A stretch of 64,000 bases of DNA from Halomarina pelagica (GCF_024228315.1 NZ_CP100459.1:1-64000), one strand, 5' to 3'. Shown: positions 1 through 7,826, counted from the first letter of the stretch. Notes: generated from the sequence alone by a model not told the origin. Numbers and translations are program-made.

Positions 1-115
1 GTCCGTCCGACCCACGTCTGACGTACCATTAAGATCGGCGCTCCGAACAGGTAACTATGACCGTGAGAGGAGAGCGAACGGGGTCGCGGACGGCCGGGCG
101 GCCGGGAGGTCGGTG

Positions 116-925
116 ATGCCAGCGCGACTGGCCGTGTCGAACCAGAAGGGCGGCGTGGGGAAGACGACCGTCGCGATCAACGTCGCCGGGGCGCTCAACG
201 CCCGCGGCCGCGACGTGCTGTTCGTCGACCTCGACCCGCAGGGGAACGCGAGCGAGGGGCTCGGCTTCCGGGACGCGTACGACGCCGAGCCGCCGAGCCT
301 GTTCGACGTGCTGACCGACTCGGAAGCGCGCGAGGACATTCGCGACCTCGTCCGCGAACACCCCGCGATGGACGTCATCCCGAGCAACATCGACATGACC
401 GCCGCCGAGCCGGAGTTGACGCTCTCGCGACGCGGCGGGGAGCAGCTCGCGCTCGCGCTGGAGCACGTCGAGGACGACTACGACTACGTGATCGTCGACT
501 GCCCGCCCCACCTCGGCTACCTCACCGACAACGCGCTCCATGCGACGCGGAACGTGCTGATCCCGGCACTGGCGGAGTCGACGAGCAAGCGCGCCCTCGA
601 ACTGCTGTTCGATCACATAGAGGCGCTCGAACTGGACTACGACATCACCGTCCACGAGCGCGGCGTCGTCGCGAACCGCGTCGAGACGACCAACGAGGCG
701 CGATCGATGCTCGAGTGGTTCGACGACGCGTTCCCCGACATCCCGGTCTGGGAGATCAGAAAACGCGTCGCGCTCCAGCGGGCGTTCAGCGCCGGGGTCT
801 CGCTGTTCGAGTACGAGCAGGAGGTGGACATGGCGGCGGAGTTCCTCGCGATCGCGGCGGACCTCGACGAGCAGTTCGACGTGTCGACGCGGGACGGGGG
901 AGACGGCGTAGAGGTGGCGCGATGA
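116..925 (+). CDS. parA: ParA/Soj-family partition ATPase
   Basis: This is a 269-aa P-loop ATPase of the ParA/MinD class, expected to drive segregation of the replicon by binding DNA non-specifically in its ATP form. The deviant Walker A (KGGVGKTT) lies at residues 11-18, the A' motif (DLDPQGN) at 38-44 and Walker B (YDYVIVDCPP) at 122-131. A purine-rich ribosome site (gggaggt, 104-110) precedes both a GTG at 113 and the ATG at 116; the ATG has the better spacing. The stop overlaps the next gene by the ATGA arrangement, so the two are co-translated. Its position beside an Orc1-linked origin supports a plasmid or secondary-chromosome partition role. The ATPase family is clear; the replicon type is inferred. 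Confidence 0.93.
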   Translation: MPARLAVSNQKGGVGKTTVAINVAGALNARGRDVLFVDLDPQGNASEGLGFRDAYDAEPPSLFDVLTDSEAREDIRDLVREHPAMDVIPSNIDMTAAEPELTLSRRGGEQLALALEHVEDDYDYVIVDCPPHLGYLTDNALHATRNVLIPALAESTSKRALELLFDHIEALELDYDITVHERGVVANRVETTNEARSMLEWFDDAFPDIPVWEIRKRVALQRAFSAGVSLFEYEQEVDMAAEFLAIAADLDEQFDVSTRDGGDGVEVAR

Positions 926-1548
926 GCGACGGGGAGAGCCGCGCCGATCGACTCCGTAACCGGCGAGGACGAGCGCGGCGACGGGTCGAACGCGCGGAGG
1001 AAGCGTCCGAGTCCGATCGAGCGAACGAGGGGACCGAGCGAGCGGACGAGAGGACCGAGCGAGCGGACGACCGGGTCGGAGGGAACGATCCGGACGAGGA
1101 CCGAGGGAGCGACGGGAGCGACGACGAGGGGGAGAGCGAACCCGGAGAGGCGAGTGAACGCGAAGAGCAGGACGGAGGTGAAGGGGAAAACGAAGGCGGA
1201 GAGCAGGACGGAGGCGAAGGGGAAAACGAAGCTGAGTCGACCGAGGCGGATCCCGACGACCGGGGGATGGGAGGCTCCAGTGGAGTAGAGAAAGAGGGAC
1301 GCGGCGGTGAGAGCGACGAGCGATCGAGCGTCAAGGCCGAGCGGGTCGGCACCTACATGTACCTTCCGGAGGCACAGAAGCGCGAACTCGATCGCGTCTA
1401 CGGGACGCTCAAAGTGGCGTACGAATACGAGTTCGACGAGGAGTTCGAGAAGAACCGACACTTCTTCCCGCTCGTCGTGAAACACGGCTTCGAGACGCTC
1501 GACGCGGCGGATCCGCAGACGGTCGACTCGCTCCTGGACGAACTGTGA
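922..1548 (+). CDS. acidic ParA partner protein, putative partition adaptor
   Basis: This 208-aa protein overlaps the end of parA by four bases. Residues 1 to about 135 are a low-complexity tract rich in Glu, Asp, Arg and Gly with repeated units such as EQDGGEGENE and ERADERTERADD, likely disordered. The compact C-terminal 70 residues (from about KAERVGTYMYLPE) look folded and carry the conserved-looking part, with aromatic and charged helices. No ParB HTH or nuclease motif is visible. From the gene order it is the likely partner of ParA, either a DNA-binding centromere protein or an adaptor; this is inference. The codon use in the acidic tract is repetitive, so it may evolve quickly. Confidence 0.8.
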   Translation: MSDGESRADRLRNRRGRARRRVERAEEASESDRANEGTERADERTERADDRVGGNDPDEDRGSDGSDDEGESEPGEASEREEQDGGEGENEGGEQDGGEGENEAESTEADPDDRGMGGSSGVEKEGRGGESDERSSVKAERVGTYMYLPEAQKRELDRVYGTLKVAYEYEFDEEFEKNRHFFPLVVKHGFETLDAADPQTVDSLLDEL

Positions 1549-1588
1549 CCGGGCGACGGAGCGACGGGGCGAGATCCTGGCGGCCGGC

Positions 1589-1608
1589 ACACCGCGTTTC
1601 CGGTGGAA
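1589..1608 (-). repeat. ORB-like repeat copy 1
   Basis: Left-arm copy with one base change at its 3' end (GGTGGAAA in place of GGTGAAA). It lies 40 bp after the ParA partner gene. Confidence 0.8.
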
Positions 1609-1793
1609 ATCGGATCGCGTCCTCAATCGCGGCATCGGCGTCCTCAGTCGCGGCATCGACCGCACCGACCGTTCTGATCGCGCTCGATCGTACGGATCAG
1701 TCGGCGGGCTCGTCGAGGACGCTCGTCGACGAGTCCGCCGATGAGGAGAGGGCATCGTCACCTACTGTACGACCGATCACCCCGTGTGCGGGG

Positions 1794-1813
1794 ACACCGT
1801 GTTTCCGGTGAAT
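1794..1813 (-). repeat. ORB-like repeat copy 2
   Basis: Left-arm copy reading ACACCGTGTTTCCGGTGAAT; two positions differ from the consensus. Confidence 0.8.
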
Positions 1814-1928
1814 TGAGACGAGTTGCTGAACAGGGGTGGGTCGACCGATGGACGGACAGACCCGACGGATGGGGGACGGAGCACAGATCGACGGACAGAC
1901 GGACGGACGGACGGACCGACAGGTGGCG

Positions 1929-1948
1929 ACACCGCGTTTCCGGTGAAA
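1929..1948 (-). repeat. ORB-like repeat copy 3
   Basis: Exact left-arm copy of the 20-bp consensus. A run of GACG repeats (about 1850-1920) lies just before it. Confidence 0.85.
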
Positions 1949-1987
1949 CAGGACGGAGGGACGATACCGGGAACGACGAGGCGAGAC

Positions 1988-2007
1988 ACACCACGTTTCC
2001 GGTGAAA
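1988..2007 (-). repeat. ORB-like repeat copy 4
   Basis: Left-arm copy with one change (ACACCACG in place of ACACCGCG), 59 bp from copy 3. Confidence 0.85.
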
Positions 2008-2092
2008 TGACCGAGCACGTTGAAACGACGAGCGGCGGACACGAAGAGCCGGGAGGCTCGCGCGGACTCGGTGGTCGAGACGAACACCCGCA

Positions 2093-2184
2093 GGAGAAGG
2101 AGAAGGAGAAGGAGAAGGAGAAGGAGCGAGGGCGAAAGGAGGAGGAGGAGGAGGAAAAAGAGGGGGAGGAAAAAGAGGAGGGGA
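2093..2184 (+). repeat. polypurine GGAGAA tract, left arm of origin
   Basis: Five perfect GGAGAA hexamers (2093-2122) run into a longer GGA/GGAAA-rich purine tract. It lies between ORB copies 4 and 5. The right arm has a matching pyrimidine tract, so the two are mirror-placed about the AT-rich core. Encoded Glu/Lys-rich reading frames here look like by-products of the repeat. Confidence 0.8.
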
Positions 2185-2198
2185 AAACGGACAGGGAC

Positions 2199-2218
2199 AC
2201 ACCGCGTTTCCGGTGAAA
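2199..2218 (-). repeat. ORB-like repeat copy 5
   Basis: Exact left-arm copy of the consensus. Confidence 0.85.
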
Positions 2219-2304
2219 CAGTCGGCGGAACGAGTGGATGAACTGGGTTGCACCCGAAGCACTGGAAACGGACCTTTGTGGATGCCAGATCGCTCGAGAC
2301 ACAC

Positions 2305-2324
2305 ACACCGCGTTTCCGGTGAAA
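2305..2324 (-). repeat. ORB-like repeat copy 6
   Basis: Exact left-arm copy, the one nearest to the AT-rich core on the left. Confidence 0.87.
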
Positions 2325-2384
2325 CGGGGTGAGAGAGGGGGGTAGCGGGGAAGGATCCGGCGTATATTGCCGAAGGTGGTACCG

Positions 2385-2560
2385 CCGATTTTTAATTCAT
2401 AACTCGGTTAGGATAGCGTAACGATATATCTAGAGATGGTAAAACTCTACATACGACGTACACGTCTAGTACTCCACTCTAATTAGAATTATTTATATGG
2501 TATAGCTGAGAATAGTCCATTAACTTACTCGCTGAGATGGCAGAAAGAGCGAGATATCGC
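2385..2560. other. AT-rich duplex unwinding element
   Basis: In a genome this GC-rich, about 175 bp with many TA steps stand out (TTTTTAATTCAT, GATATATCTAGA, AATTAGAATTATTTATATGG). It lies between the two inverted ORB arms, where a DUE is expected. A second AT-rich patch (2935-3020) lies between ORB copies 7 and 8 and may serve the orc1 promoter as well. Confidence 0.75.
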
Positions 2561-2624
2561 TCTTGAAAGCGTTCGTTCGAGGTGAACTGGACGTTGCTTC
2601 GACCGCGTTTGCTTTAATTGTGTT

Positions 2625-2682
2625 TGGTGGAGTGTGGCGTGGTGTGGCGTGGTGTGGTGTGGTCTTGGTCTAGTGGGGTCGG
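2625..2682 (+). repeat. GT-rich simple repeat (GTGTGGCGTGGT)
   Basis: The tract repeats GTGTGGCGTG and GTGTGGTG several times with almost no C or A on this strand. It sits between the AT-rich core and the pyrimidine tract of the origin's right arm. Confidence 0.7.
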
Positions 2683-2719
2683 TCTGTTCCGATCTAGTCT
2701 GGTATTGTCACGCTTCACG

Positions 2720-2800
2720 TCCTCTCTCTCTCTGCCTCTCCCTCTCCCTCTCCCTCTCCCTCTCCCTCTCCCTCTCCCTCTCCCTCTCCCTCTTTCTCCC
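2720..2800 (+). repeat. polypyrimidine CCTCTC tract, right arm of origin
   Basis: Nine perfect tandem CCTCTC hexamers (2735-2788) lie inside a longer CT-only run. It is the strand-complement type of the GGAGAA tract on the left arm. Such mirror purine/pyrimidine tracts can form triplex or resist nucleosome-like packing; any role here is a guess. Confidence 0.85.
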
Positions 2801-2900
2801 CTGCGTTCGGTCGGATGCGTCCTCCGACCGCGTCGAGATCGAGTCTCGCTCCCGAACCCAACCCCCGCTTCAACTCCACCCCACCCCCCTTCGCACCCCG

Positions 2901-2920
2901 TTTCACCGGAAACGCGGTGT
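2901..2920 (+). repeat. ORB-like repeat copy 7
   Basis: Exact right-arm copy of TTTCACCGGAAACGCGGTGT, inverted relative to copies 1-6. Confidence 0.87.
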
Positions 2921-3049
2921 GTGTGTCTCGACTGTTGATCTACGTAACTTACTCATCTAAATCTGGCTGTTTGCCGCCAATCTACTCCCTTCCCAACGAA
3001 TATCTAATATTATTACTTTCACCGGGCTGTATGGGAAACAGTCAAGCGG

Positions 3050-3069
3050 TTTCACCGGAAACGTGGTGT
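3050..3069 (+). repeat. ORB-like repeat copy 8, in orc1 leader
   Basis: Right-arm copy with one change (AACGTGG). It ends 8 bp before the orc1 start codon, so Orc1 bound here would cover the transcription or translation start. A half copy (TTTCACCGGG) lies at 3017-3026. Confidence 0.85.
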
Positions 3070-3076
3070 CCAACGA

Positions 3077-4276
3077 ATGACCGACGCGGACGACCTCTTC
3101 ATTCGCGAGGATCCTATCTTCGTGAACAAGGAACTTCTCGAGATCAACCACCTGCCCGACGAGGGTCGCATCGTCGGTCGGGACGAGGAAATCGGCCAGC
3201 TCGCGAACGCGGTGAACCCCGCCATCTTCGGCCAGAGTCCGAGTAACGTGCTCATCTACGGCAAGACGGGGACCGGCAAGTCCCTCTGCGCGAAGTACGT
3301 CTCCGGTCGCCTCATCCAGACCGCCGAGGAGGAGGGGATCACGACGGCGTACGCCTACGTCGACTGCGCGCAGGACTCGACGGAGACCCAGGCGGTCCAG
3401 ACCATCGCGAGCGCGCTGAACGATCCCGATTTGACAGACATCAACATCCCGGACAAGGGGATCAGTACGGCGACCTACTACAAGCGCCTCTGGAAGATCC
3501 TCGACATGCGCTACGACGTCGTGCTCGTCATCCTCGACGAGATCGACAAGCTCGACAGCGACGACATCCTGATGCAACTCTCGCGTGCGGGCGAGGCGGG
3601 GAAACTCACCGAGTGCAAGGTAGGCGTCATCGGCATCAGTAACAAGATCAAGTACAAGGACCGGATGGACGAGCGCGTCAAGTCGAGCCTCTGCGAACGC
3701 GAGTTCGTCTTCCCCCCGTACGACGCCCAGCAGCTGGGCGACATCATGCAGGCGCGCAGCGACGCCTTCCGCGAGGGCGTGCTCGACGACTCCGTCATAC
3801 CGCGGGCGGCCGCCCTCGCCGCCCGGGAACACGGGGACGCCCGCAAGGCGATCGACATCCTGCGTTACGCCGGCGAGATCGCCCAGTCTATCGGCGCGAA
3901 CACCGTCCGGGAGGAGTTCGTCGTCCAGGCCCGCCAGCGCGCGGAGACCGATCGGTTTCGCGAACTGATACGCGGATCGACGCCGCACTCGCGGTACGTC
4001 CTCCAGGCGCTCACGGTGCTCTCGCTGAACGAGCAGGAGGACGAAGCCTTTCGCACGACCCGCATCTACGAACTCTACCAGCAGGTGTGTCGGCAGGAGG
4101 GTTCCGAGTCCCTCTCGCTCCGCCGCGTGCGCGACCTCCTGAAAGAACACGCGTTCCTGGACGTTATCGAACAGTCGCGGTACAGCGGCGGGAGCGCCGA
4201 GGGGAGCTACACCGAGCACCGCCTGCTCGAGGACCCGGAGGTCGTGCGGAGCGTCCTCGCCGACACGATCGACTGA
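3077..4276 (+). CDS. orc1/cdc6: Orc1/Cdc6 replication initiator
   Basis: The 399-aa protein is an archaeal Orc1/Cdc6, which binds origin recognition boxes, opens the origin and loads MCM. Walker A (GKTGTGKS) is at residues 62-69, Walker B with the Orc-type ILDEIDKL at 149-159, sensor 1 (GVIGISNK) at 183-190 and the sensor 2 region (GDARKAID) at 253-260. The winged-helix DNA-binding domain fills the last 100 residues. Length and order fit the family. An ORB copy sits directly before the ATG, suggesting autoregulation, and the AT-rich patch around 3000-3016 is the likely promoter. Haloarchaea carry several orc paralogues, so the specific number is not assigned. Confidence 0.95.
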   Translation: MTDADDLFIREDPIFVNKELLEINHLPDEGRIVGRDEEIGQLANAVNPAIFGQSPSNVLIYGKTGTGKSLCAKYVSGRLIQTAEEEGITTAYAYVDCAQDSTETQAVQTIASALNDPDLTDINIPDKGISTATYYKRLWKILDMRYDVVLVILDEIDKLDSDDILMQLSRAGEAGKLTECKVGVIGISNKIKYKDRMDERVKSSLCEREFVFPPYDAQQLGDIMQARSDAFREGVLDDSVIPRAAALAAREHGDARKAIDILRYAGEIAQSIGANTVREEFVVQARQRAETDRFRELIRGSTPHSRYVLQALTVLSLNEQEDEAFRTTRIYELYQQVCRQEGSESLSLRRVRDLLKEHAFLDVIEQSRYSGGSAEGSYTEHRLLEDPEVVRSVLADTID

Positions 4277-4344
4277 GTCGCACTCGAGCGTGTGCGTCGC
4301 GTCCCTCCACTCCCCGTCCCCGGTCCCTCAACCCCCCGTCCCGG

Positions 4345-4364
4345 TTTCACCGGAAGCGCGGTGT
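4345..4364 (+). repeat. ORB-like repeat copy 9
   Basis: Right-arm copy downstream of orc1 with one change (GGAAGCG). Confidence 0.82.
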
Positions 4365-4516
4365 GCCCGAACCCCTCGATGACGCACCTCCCGACGGTGA
4401 CTCCCGTGGTGGGGATGACCCTGACGGCTAGCCAGCCGGGTCGGCGGGACCGTTCCGGCGTTCCGGCGTTCCTGCCGACTCCTCGGCCCCCGTCGCCGGT
4501 CGACTCCGGGGAACCG

Positions 4517-4536
4517 ATTCACCGGAAACGCGGTGT
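4517..4536 (+). repeat. ORB-like repeat copy 10
   Basis: Right-arm copy with one change at its first base, 172 bp beyond copy 9. It marks the outer edge of the origin. Confidence 0.83.
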
Positions 4537-4663
4537 CCGGTCCCCCGGCCGACCGCCGCCCCATCCCCGGTCGACCGCCGCCCATCCCCGGCCGACGATC
4601 GTCGACCGCCGCGGTACCTCCTTTAGCCCGGCATGTGTTACTAGGTGCCATACTGGTCGAAGT

Positions 4664-4691
4664 TTTTGACTTATAGATGTCCGAGTCAAAA
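4664..4691 (+). promoter_or_regulatory. 28-bp dyad operator candidate
   Basis: TTTTGACT (4664-4671) and AGTCAAAA (4684-4691) form a perfect 8-bp inverted repeat with a 12-bp spacer. It lies 15-20 bp upstream of a TATA-like TCTTTTAA (4707-4714), which is itself about 26 nt before the ATG at 4740. The spacing suits a repressor or activator binding just upstream of TFB/TBP. Confidence 0.5.
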
Positions 4692-4739
4692 CATTTGGCC
4701 GTGTAGTCTTTTAACCCCGACCTCCATTAGGCGGACGAT

Positions 4740-5111
4740 ATGGCGCAGCACGTAGCCGAGACCACTCGTCGACTCATCGACGCCGGAGGGACGATGGGGG
4801 GGTCTACCGACCCTGCCTCCGGATTCGCGTCGATGGACGACCCGTCAGGCGTCCCCGCAGGCGGGTGTCGACAGCGGGCTCCGGCACACTTACTGGCACG
4901 CGACGGCGTCGCGTGCGACCGTCCCCGTCGAACGAGCGAGGGGGACGCCGCGGTACGCGACGCCGGGCGGATGGCACGTACACTCAGCCGCGTTCACTCC
5001 CCGAAGCTCGACGGCGTGGGATCCGTCGAGCCCGACGCGGGGAGGGCCGGGACCGGACACAGCGGCGGAGGACACCGCGCCGGTCGCCCCCCAGCGTGGA
5101 TCGAGCGATGA
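4740..5111 (+). CDS. hypothetical protein (uncertain)
   Basis: A 123-aa reading frame begins with MAQHVAETTRRLID directly after a good leaderless promoter (TATA-like element at 4707-4714) and a dyad operator. The codon pattern is GC-rich at the third position, but the protein has no motif I recognise and is unusually rich in Gly, Arg and Pro after residue 30. It could be a genuine short gene or the intact start of a decayed one. The 316 bp after it, up to 5427, hold no convincing gene. Confidence 0.4.
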   Translation: MAQHVAETTRRLIDAGGTMGGSTDPASGFASMDDPSGVPAGGCRQRAPAHLLARDGVACDRPRRTSEGDAAVRDAGRMARTLSRVHSPKLDGVGSVEPDAGRAGTGHSGGGHRAGRPPAWIER

Positions 5112-5427
5112 ACCGGCGATACCTCGTGGGTGCGGGAGGCGGTAGTGCCCACTCGACGTCGGCGCAGATCGCGTCGTCGACACGGAGCGTGACGTCGGCG
5201 CGGACTGTGAGATCGACGCGGTGGATCGACGCCCCGTCGTCGATCGACGCTCTTCCGACGGTACGAGCGCCTTCGATGGCGCGCCTCCCTACGGTACGAG
5301 GTACCGATCGGGGTGTGGGCGGACGGCGACCGCGCACGTCGAGCGGCGAATCGGACCCGATTCTTCGGGCGGCAGGTTCATTAGCACTGCGAGTTTCAAA
5401 CGCGATGAAGGTCAAGGTGACCTAGAC
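5112..5427. other. intergenic, nothing convincing
   Basis: Several overlapping frames stay open here only because of the base composition. The only clear signal is the ribosome site AAGGTGA (5414-5420) for the next gene. Confidence 0.5.
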
Positions 5428-5994
5428 ATGGATGCAACGGCAGTCACGACTGGTGACGATATGGCGGTGGTCGAGAACAGCGCGGAGAGCGAAGTCGGTC
5501 CCCTACCGAAGGACGACCTCTTCCATCTCCTGCAGAACCAGCGGCGTCGGCGGGTCCTCCGCTACCTCCGAAACGAGGAGGAGAAGGTCGACATGCGGGA
5601 CATCGCGGAACACATCGCGGCGCTCGAGAACGACGTCGAGGTGTCTGCGCTCTCCTCGGCGCAGCGCAAGCGCGTCTACGTCGGGCTCTATCAGTGCCAC
5701 CTCCCGAAACTCGACGAGGTCGGCGTCATCAAGTACGATCAGAGTCGGGGGTTCGTCGAACGTACCGGACTCACCGAACAGCTCTTTCCCTATCTCGAAG
5801 TCGACGGAGGAGAGGAGGCCGCCGGCGAGGACATCACCGCGCTCGTCCTCCGCTACCACGGGGTCGCGACGGTCCTCGGCGTGGTGCTGACGCTCGCGGC
5901 GTGGGCGAGCGTCATCCCGGTCGCCGGTCTCTGGCTGGCGACGTTCGTGACGGCGCTCTTCGCTACGGCGACGCTCGCGGTCGTCTACCGCTAG
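5428..5994 (+). CDS. DUF7344 winged-helix membrane protein
   Basis: The 188-aa protein has an N-terminal winged-helix domain (about residues 22-130, LFHLLQNQRRRRVLRYL through VGLYQCHLPKLDEVGVI) and two hydrophobic C-terminal segments (about 138-157 and 162-185). This is the haloarchaeal DUF7344 arrangement, a predicted membrane-tethered DNA-binding regulator. The start at 5428 keeps the ribosome site AAGGTGA at 5414-5420. Two close relatives lie at 8584-9132 and 43601-44221. Their placement around the glycan locus suggests a surface-related regulatory role; this is inference. Confidence 0.85.
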   Translation: MDATAVTTGDDMAVVENSAESEVGPLPKDDLFHLLQNQRRRRVLRYLRNEEEKVDMRDIAEHIAALENDVEVSALSSAQRKRVYVGLYQCHLPKLDEVGVIKYDQSRGFVERTGLTEQLFPYLEVDGGEEAAGEDITALVLRYHGVATVLGVVLTLAAWASVIPVAGLWLATFVTALFATATLAVVYR

Positions 5995-6060
5995 CGCGTC
6001 ACCTTCTCTCGACCGTACGCCCGTCTGGTCGGTAGCGGGGCCACTGCCGGCCAAACTACC

Positions 6061-6105
6061 GACGGAGGGATCACCGACGGAGGGATCACCGACGGAGGGA
6101 CCACC
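6061..6105 (+). repeat. three tandem 15-bp repeats
   Basis: GACGGAGGGATCACC is present three times head to tail, the last with one change, after the DUF7344 stop. No gene is evident over it. Confidence 0.8.
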
Positions 6106-6371
6106 GACGGACGAGGTCGCGCGCCGGACCGTCCGGCGCGCCGAACGGGATCGACGTATCGCAGATCCGGTTCGCCCGTCGTGAGGCCGAAGTCTCGGCC
6201 GGGCGAGCCGGCGGTAGGGTCCGTCGCTCCGTCTATCCTCGAGAAATGCACGAATTCCTCGACGGTGGGTGCGTGTGAAAATCCCCCGCCGGGGGATAAG
6301 AGCCACATAACGGCGATTATGAGGGGGATAGCAAAGCACACTCCTTCGTATTGACCAATCGGTGTCGAGCA

Positions 6372-6563
6372 ATGGACTGGGTCAATAGTGCACATTCGGC
6401 CGACTCACAGCGCCGGTGTAGTGCGTGCGGAGCGTTCGTCACACAGCAGTTCGTTCGGGTCTTCGGCGACAACCACGACGAAGTCCACGGCTGCTTGAGC
6501 TGCCTCACCGCGAGGGACCTCCGCGACGGCAAGCACATTCAGGACCCACGATCGGCACCGTAG
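6372..6563 (+). CDS. small zinc-finger protein (DUF7563-like)
   Basis: The 63-aa protein carries CSACGAFVTQQFVRVFG then HGCLSC, giving two CxxC knuckles about 20 residues apart. The pattern matches small haloarchaeal DUF7563-type zinc ribbons, which have a conserved FVT-x3-RVFG core. A TTG at 6351 is an alternative start, but the ATG at 6372 gives the usual short N-terminus. A stable hairpin follows the stop by 6 bp. Its function is unknown; a nucleic-acid or protein-binding adaptor role is possible. Confidence 0.75.
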   Translation: MDWVNSAHSADSQRRCSACGAFVTQQFVRVFGDNHDEVHGCLSCLTARDLRDGKHIQDPRSAP

Positions 6564-6568
6564 CGGGC

Positions 6569-6588
6569 TCTCCCGCGTTCGCGGGAGA
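6569..6588 (+). terminator. hairpin after zinc-finger gene
   Basis: TCTCCCGCG and CGCGGGAGA pair perfectly over 9 bp, with a UUCG-type closing loop. It starts 6 bp after a stop codon. No T-run follows directly, so it may stabilise the mRNA end rather than terminate. Confidence 0.55.
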
Positions 6589-6773
6589 CCTCACGCGTGT
6601 ACCTGTCACCCCTTGTGTCCGGTGGCCGGCCGTCACACCCCGGCCGCCGGACGATACCCTCGATCGACGCGGAGCGCCGTCTCGGTTCGCGCCCGTCGGG
6701 GGGTTCTCCGGCCGCCTCCCCTGATCTCACGGTCGCGACCGAGAGTTAACCGCGTCTATCCCCTGTGACCGAT

Positions 6774-7037
6774 ATGGATCGCGTAGACGACCACTCCGAC
6801 GATCCCGGCGACGTCGACGAACTCGTACGGACGGTGGTTCGGACGGTCGCCTCGGACACGACCGAGCCACGACCGGGCGTGATGGAGCCGCGCGACGTGC
6901 GCTCGGTCCTGTGCGACGACGGCGATCAGGACGTCGATGCGGTGAACCGAGCGATCGAACGCACGATCGACCGCGGCCTCCTGGTGACGGCGACGGGGGG
7001 CGGCCTCGCCCCGGCGGACGCCGCCGAACGCCCCTGA
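6774..7037 (+). CDS. hypothetical small acidic protein
   Basis: The 87-aa protein is acidic in its first third (MDRVDDHSDDPGDVDELVRT) and then has a helical pattern ending in AIERTIDRGLLVTATGGGL, which resembles the end of a winged-helix or MarR-like fold (DRGLLVTATGGG as a wing). The ATG at 6774 follows a TATA-like GAGTTAAC about 25 nt upstream, which fits a leaderless transcript. No family is recognised. Confidence 0.6.
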   Translation: MDRVDDHSDDPGDVDELVRTVVRTVASDTTEPRPGVMEPRDVRSVLCDDGDQDVDAVNRAIERTIDRGLLVTATGGGLAPADAAERP

Positions 7038-7559
7038 AGCCCGGGCCCCCTCTCCTCTCGATCTGGCTCCCTTCGCTGCGTCGCGCGCGCACGCGAGAAG
7101 CACAAACATTCGTCCGACGGACCGAAGGATTTCGCACGCGACCGTCAATCATGTCTCCGTGAAATAATTTTGTGCCGACGGTAGGCACTGCTAACGCGCC
7201 TGTAATCCCGACGTTATCCACCCTCCGAGTGTTTAGAAGGCTGATAACTAAGGTCACGTGACTACCATTTAGACCTGCGCCCCCTCCCATCGGGGGGTGT
7301 CGAGCCGCATGGGCCGAGTCGGGGGTCCCACGTGCCATCGTCACTGCCAGCCATATCCCACCCCCGTCCGCTCCCACGCGCGTTCCTTTATAAAAAAACC
7401 GGACGCTACTTTCTTCTACTTCGAAGAGCGTTCGAAACGAACGAGCAGAGCGAGGGAGAGCCACGATCGACGTACGGTCGGCAGTACGCGCCGTCGAGAT
7501 CCGTTTCGGTACGCAATAATACCTGGATACCCTGAACTGTGACCCATGGAGGGATTTGC
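7038..7559. other. intergenic region with AT-rich patches
   Basis: Two AT-rich patches are visible (7160-7172 and 7390-7400, with a TTTATAAAAAAAC core), plus a small hairpin GTGCC-N7-GGCAC at 7174-7190. The TTTATAAA patch is a strong TATA candidate, but no convincing gene begins within 40 nt of it. It could drive an unrecognised RNA or short peptide. Confidence 0.4.
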
Positions 7560-7706
7560 GTGAGTGTACTCGGTGCCCTCGTCCGTCGGTTCGGAGATAC
7601 CCCCGTGCGAATCTACGAGTGCCGCCGGTGCAGCACCACGCTCGATGCGGACGACGACGCCTGCCCGCACTGTGAGAGCACGTCGATCGTCTGCTACGAA
7701 CTTTGA
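7560..7706 (+). CDS. micro zinc-ribbon protein (rubrerythrin-like/DUF7129 type)
   Basis: A 48-aa protein starts at GTG 7560, preceded by the ribosome site GGAGGG (7548-7553) at 6 nt. It contains YECRRC and ACPHCES, two CxxC knuckles 10 residues apart, and ends in IVCYEL. Haloarchaea have many such short zinc ribbons, often labelled rubrerythrin-like. It is too short for ordinary gene callers. The role is unknown. Confidence 0.75.
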   Translation: MSVLGALVRRFGDTPVRIYECRRCSTTLDADDDACPHCESTSIVCYEL

Positions 7707-7826
7707 GCGCCGACCCTCCGAGACGGCGCTCTCTCGCGAAACGGCCGATCGGCGATCGAACGGGACCGTATCGGTCGATCGCCGATCGGTACACGTCGAA
7801 GAGCGCTACATCTAACAGTCACGCTT

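Larger units (their letters stand above)
1589..4536. other. oriC: replication origin (ORB repeats, DUE and orc1/cdc6)
   Basis: Ten copies of a 20-bp element (TTTCACCGGAAACGCGGTGT or its complement) surround an AT-rich stretch next to orc1/cdc6. The six left copies all read ACACCGCGTTTCCGGTGAAA on the + strand and the four right copies read the reverse, the inverted layout typical of archaeal origin recognition boxes around a duplex unwinding element. Haloarchaeal origins commonly sit beside the orc gene they serve. The element has an internal dyad, CACCG-N6-CGGTG. The call rests on architecture and on the neighbouring initiator; origin activity is not shown by sequence alone. Confidence 0.88.

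Noticed and set aside
2007-2241. Glu/Lys or Arg-rich short proteins in the origin
   Set aside because: They are translations of the GGAGAA repeat and contain ORB copies at both ends.
1589-4536. Regular-looking 20-bp repeats as a CRISPR array
   Set aside because: Spacing is irregular (59 to over 1000 bp), copies are inverted across an AT-rich core and no cas gene is near; the layout fits ORB elements.
4865-5425. Ser/Arg-rich frame of 186 codons
   Set aside because: It overlaps the better-supported 4740 start, has no ribosome site and looks compositional.
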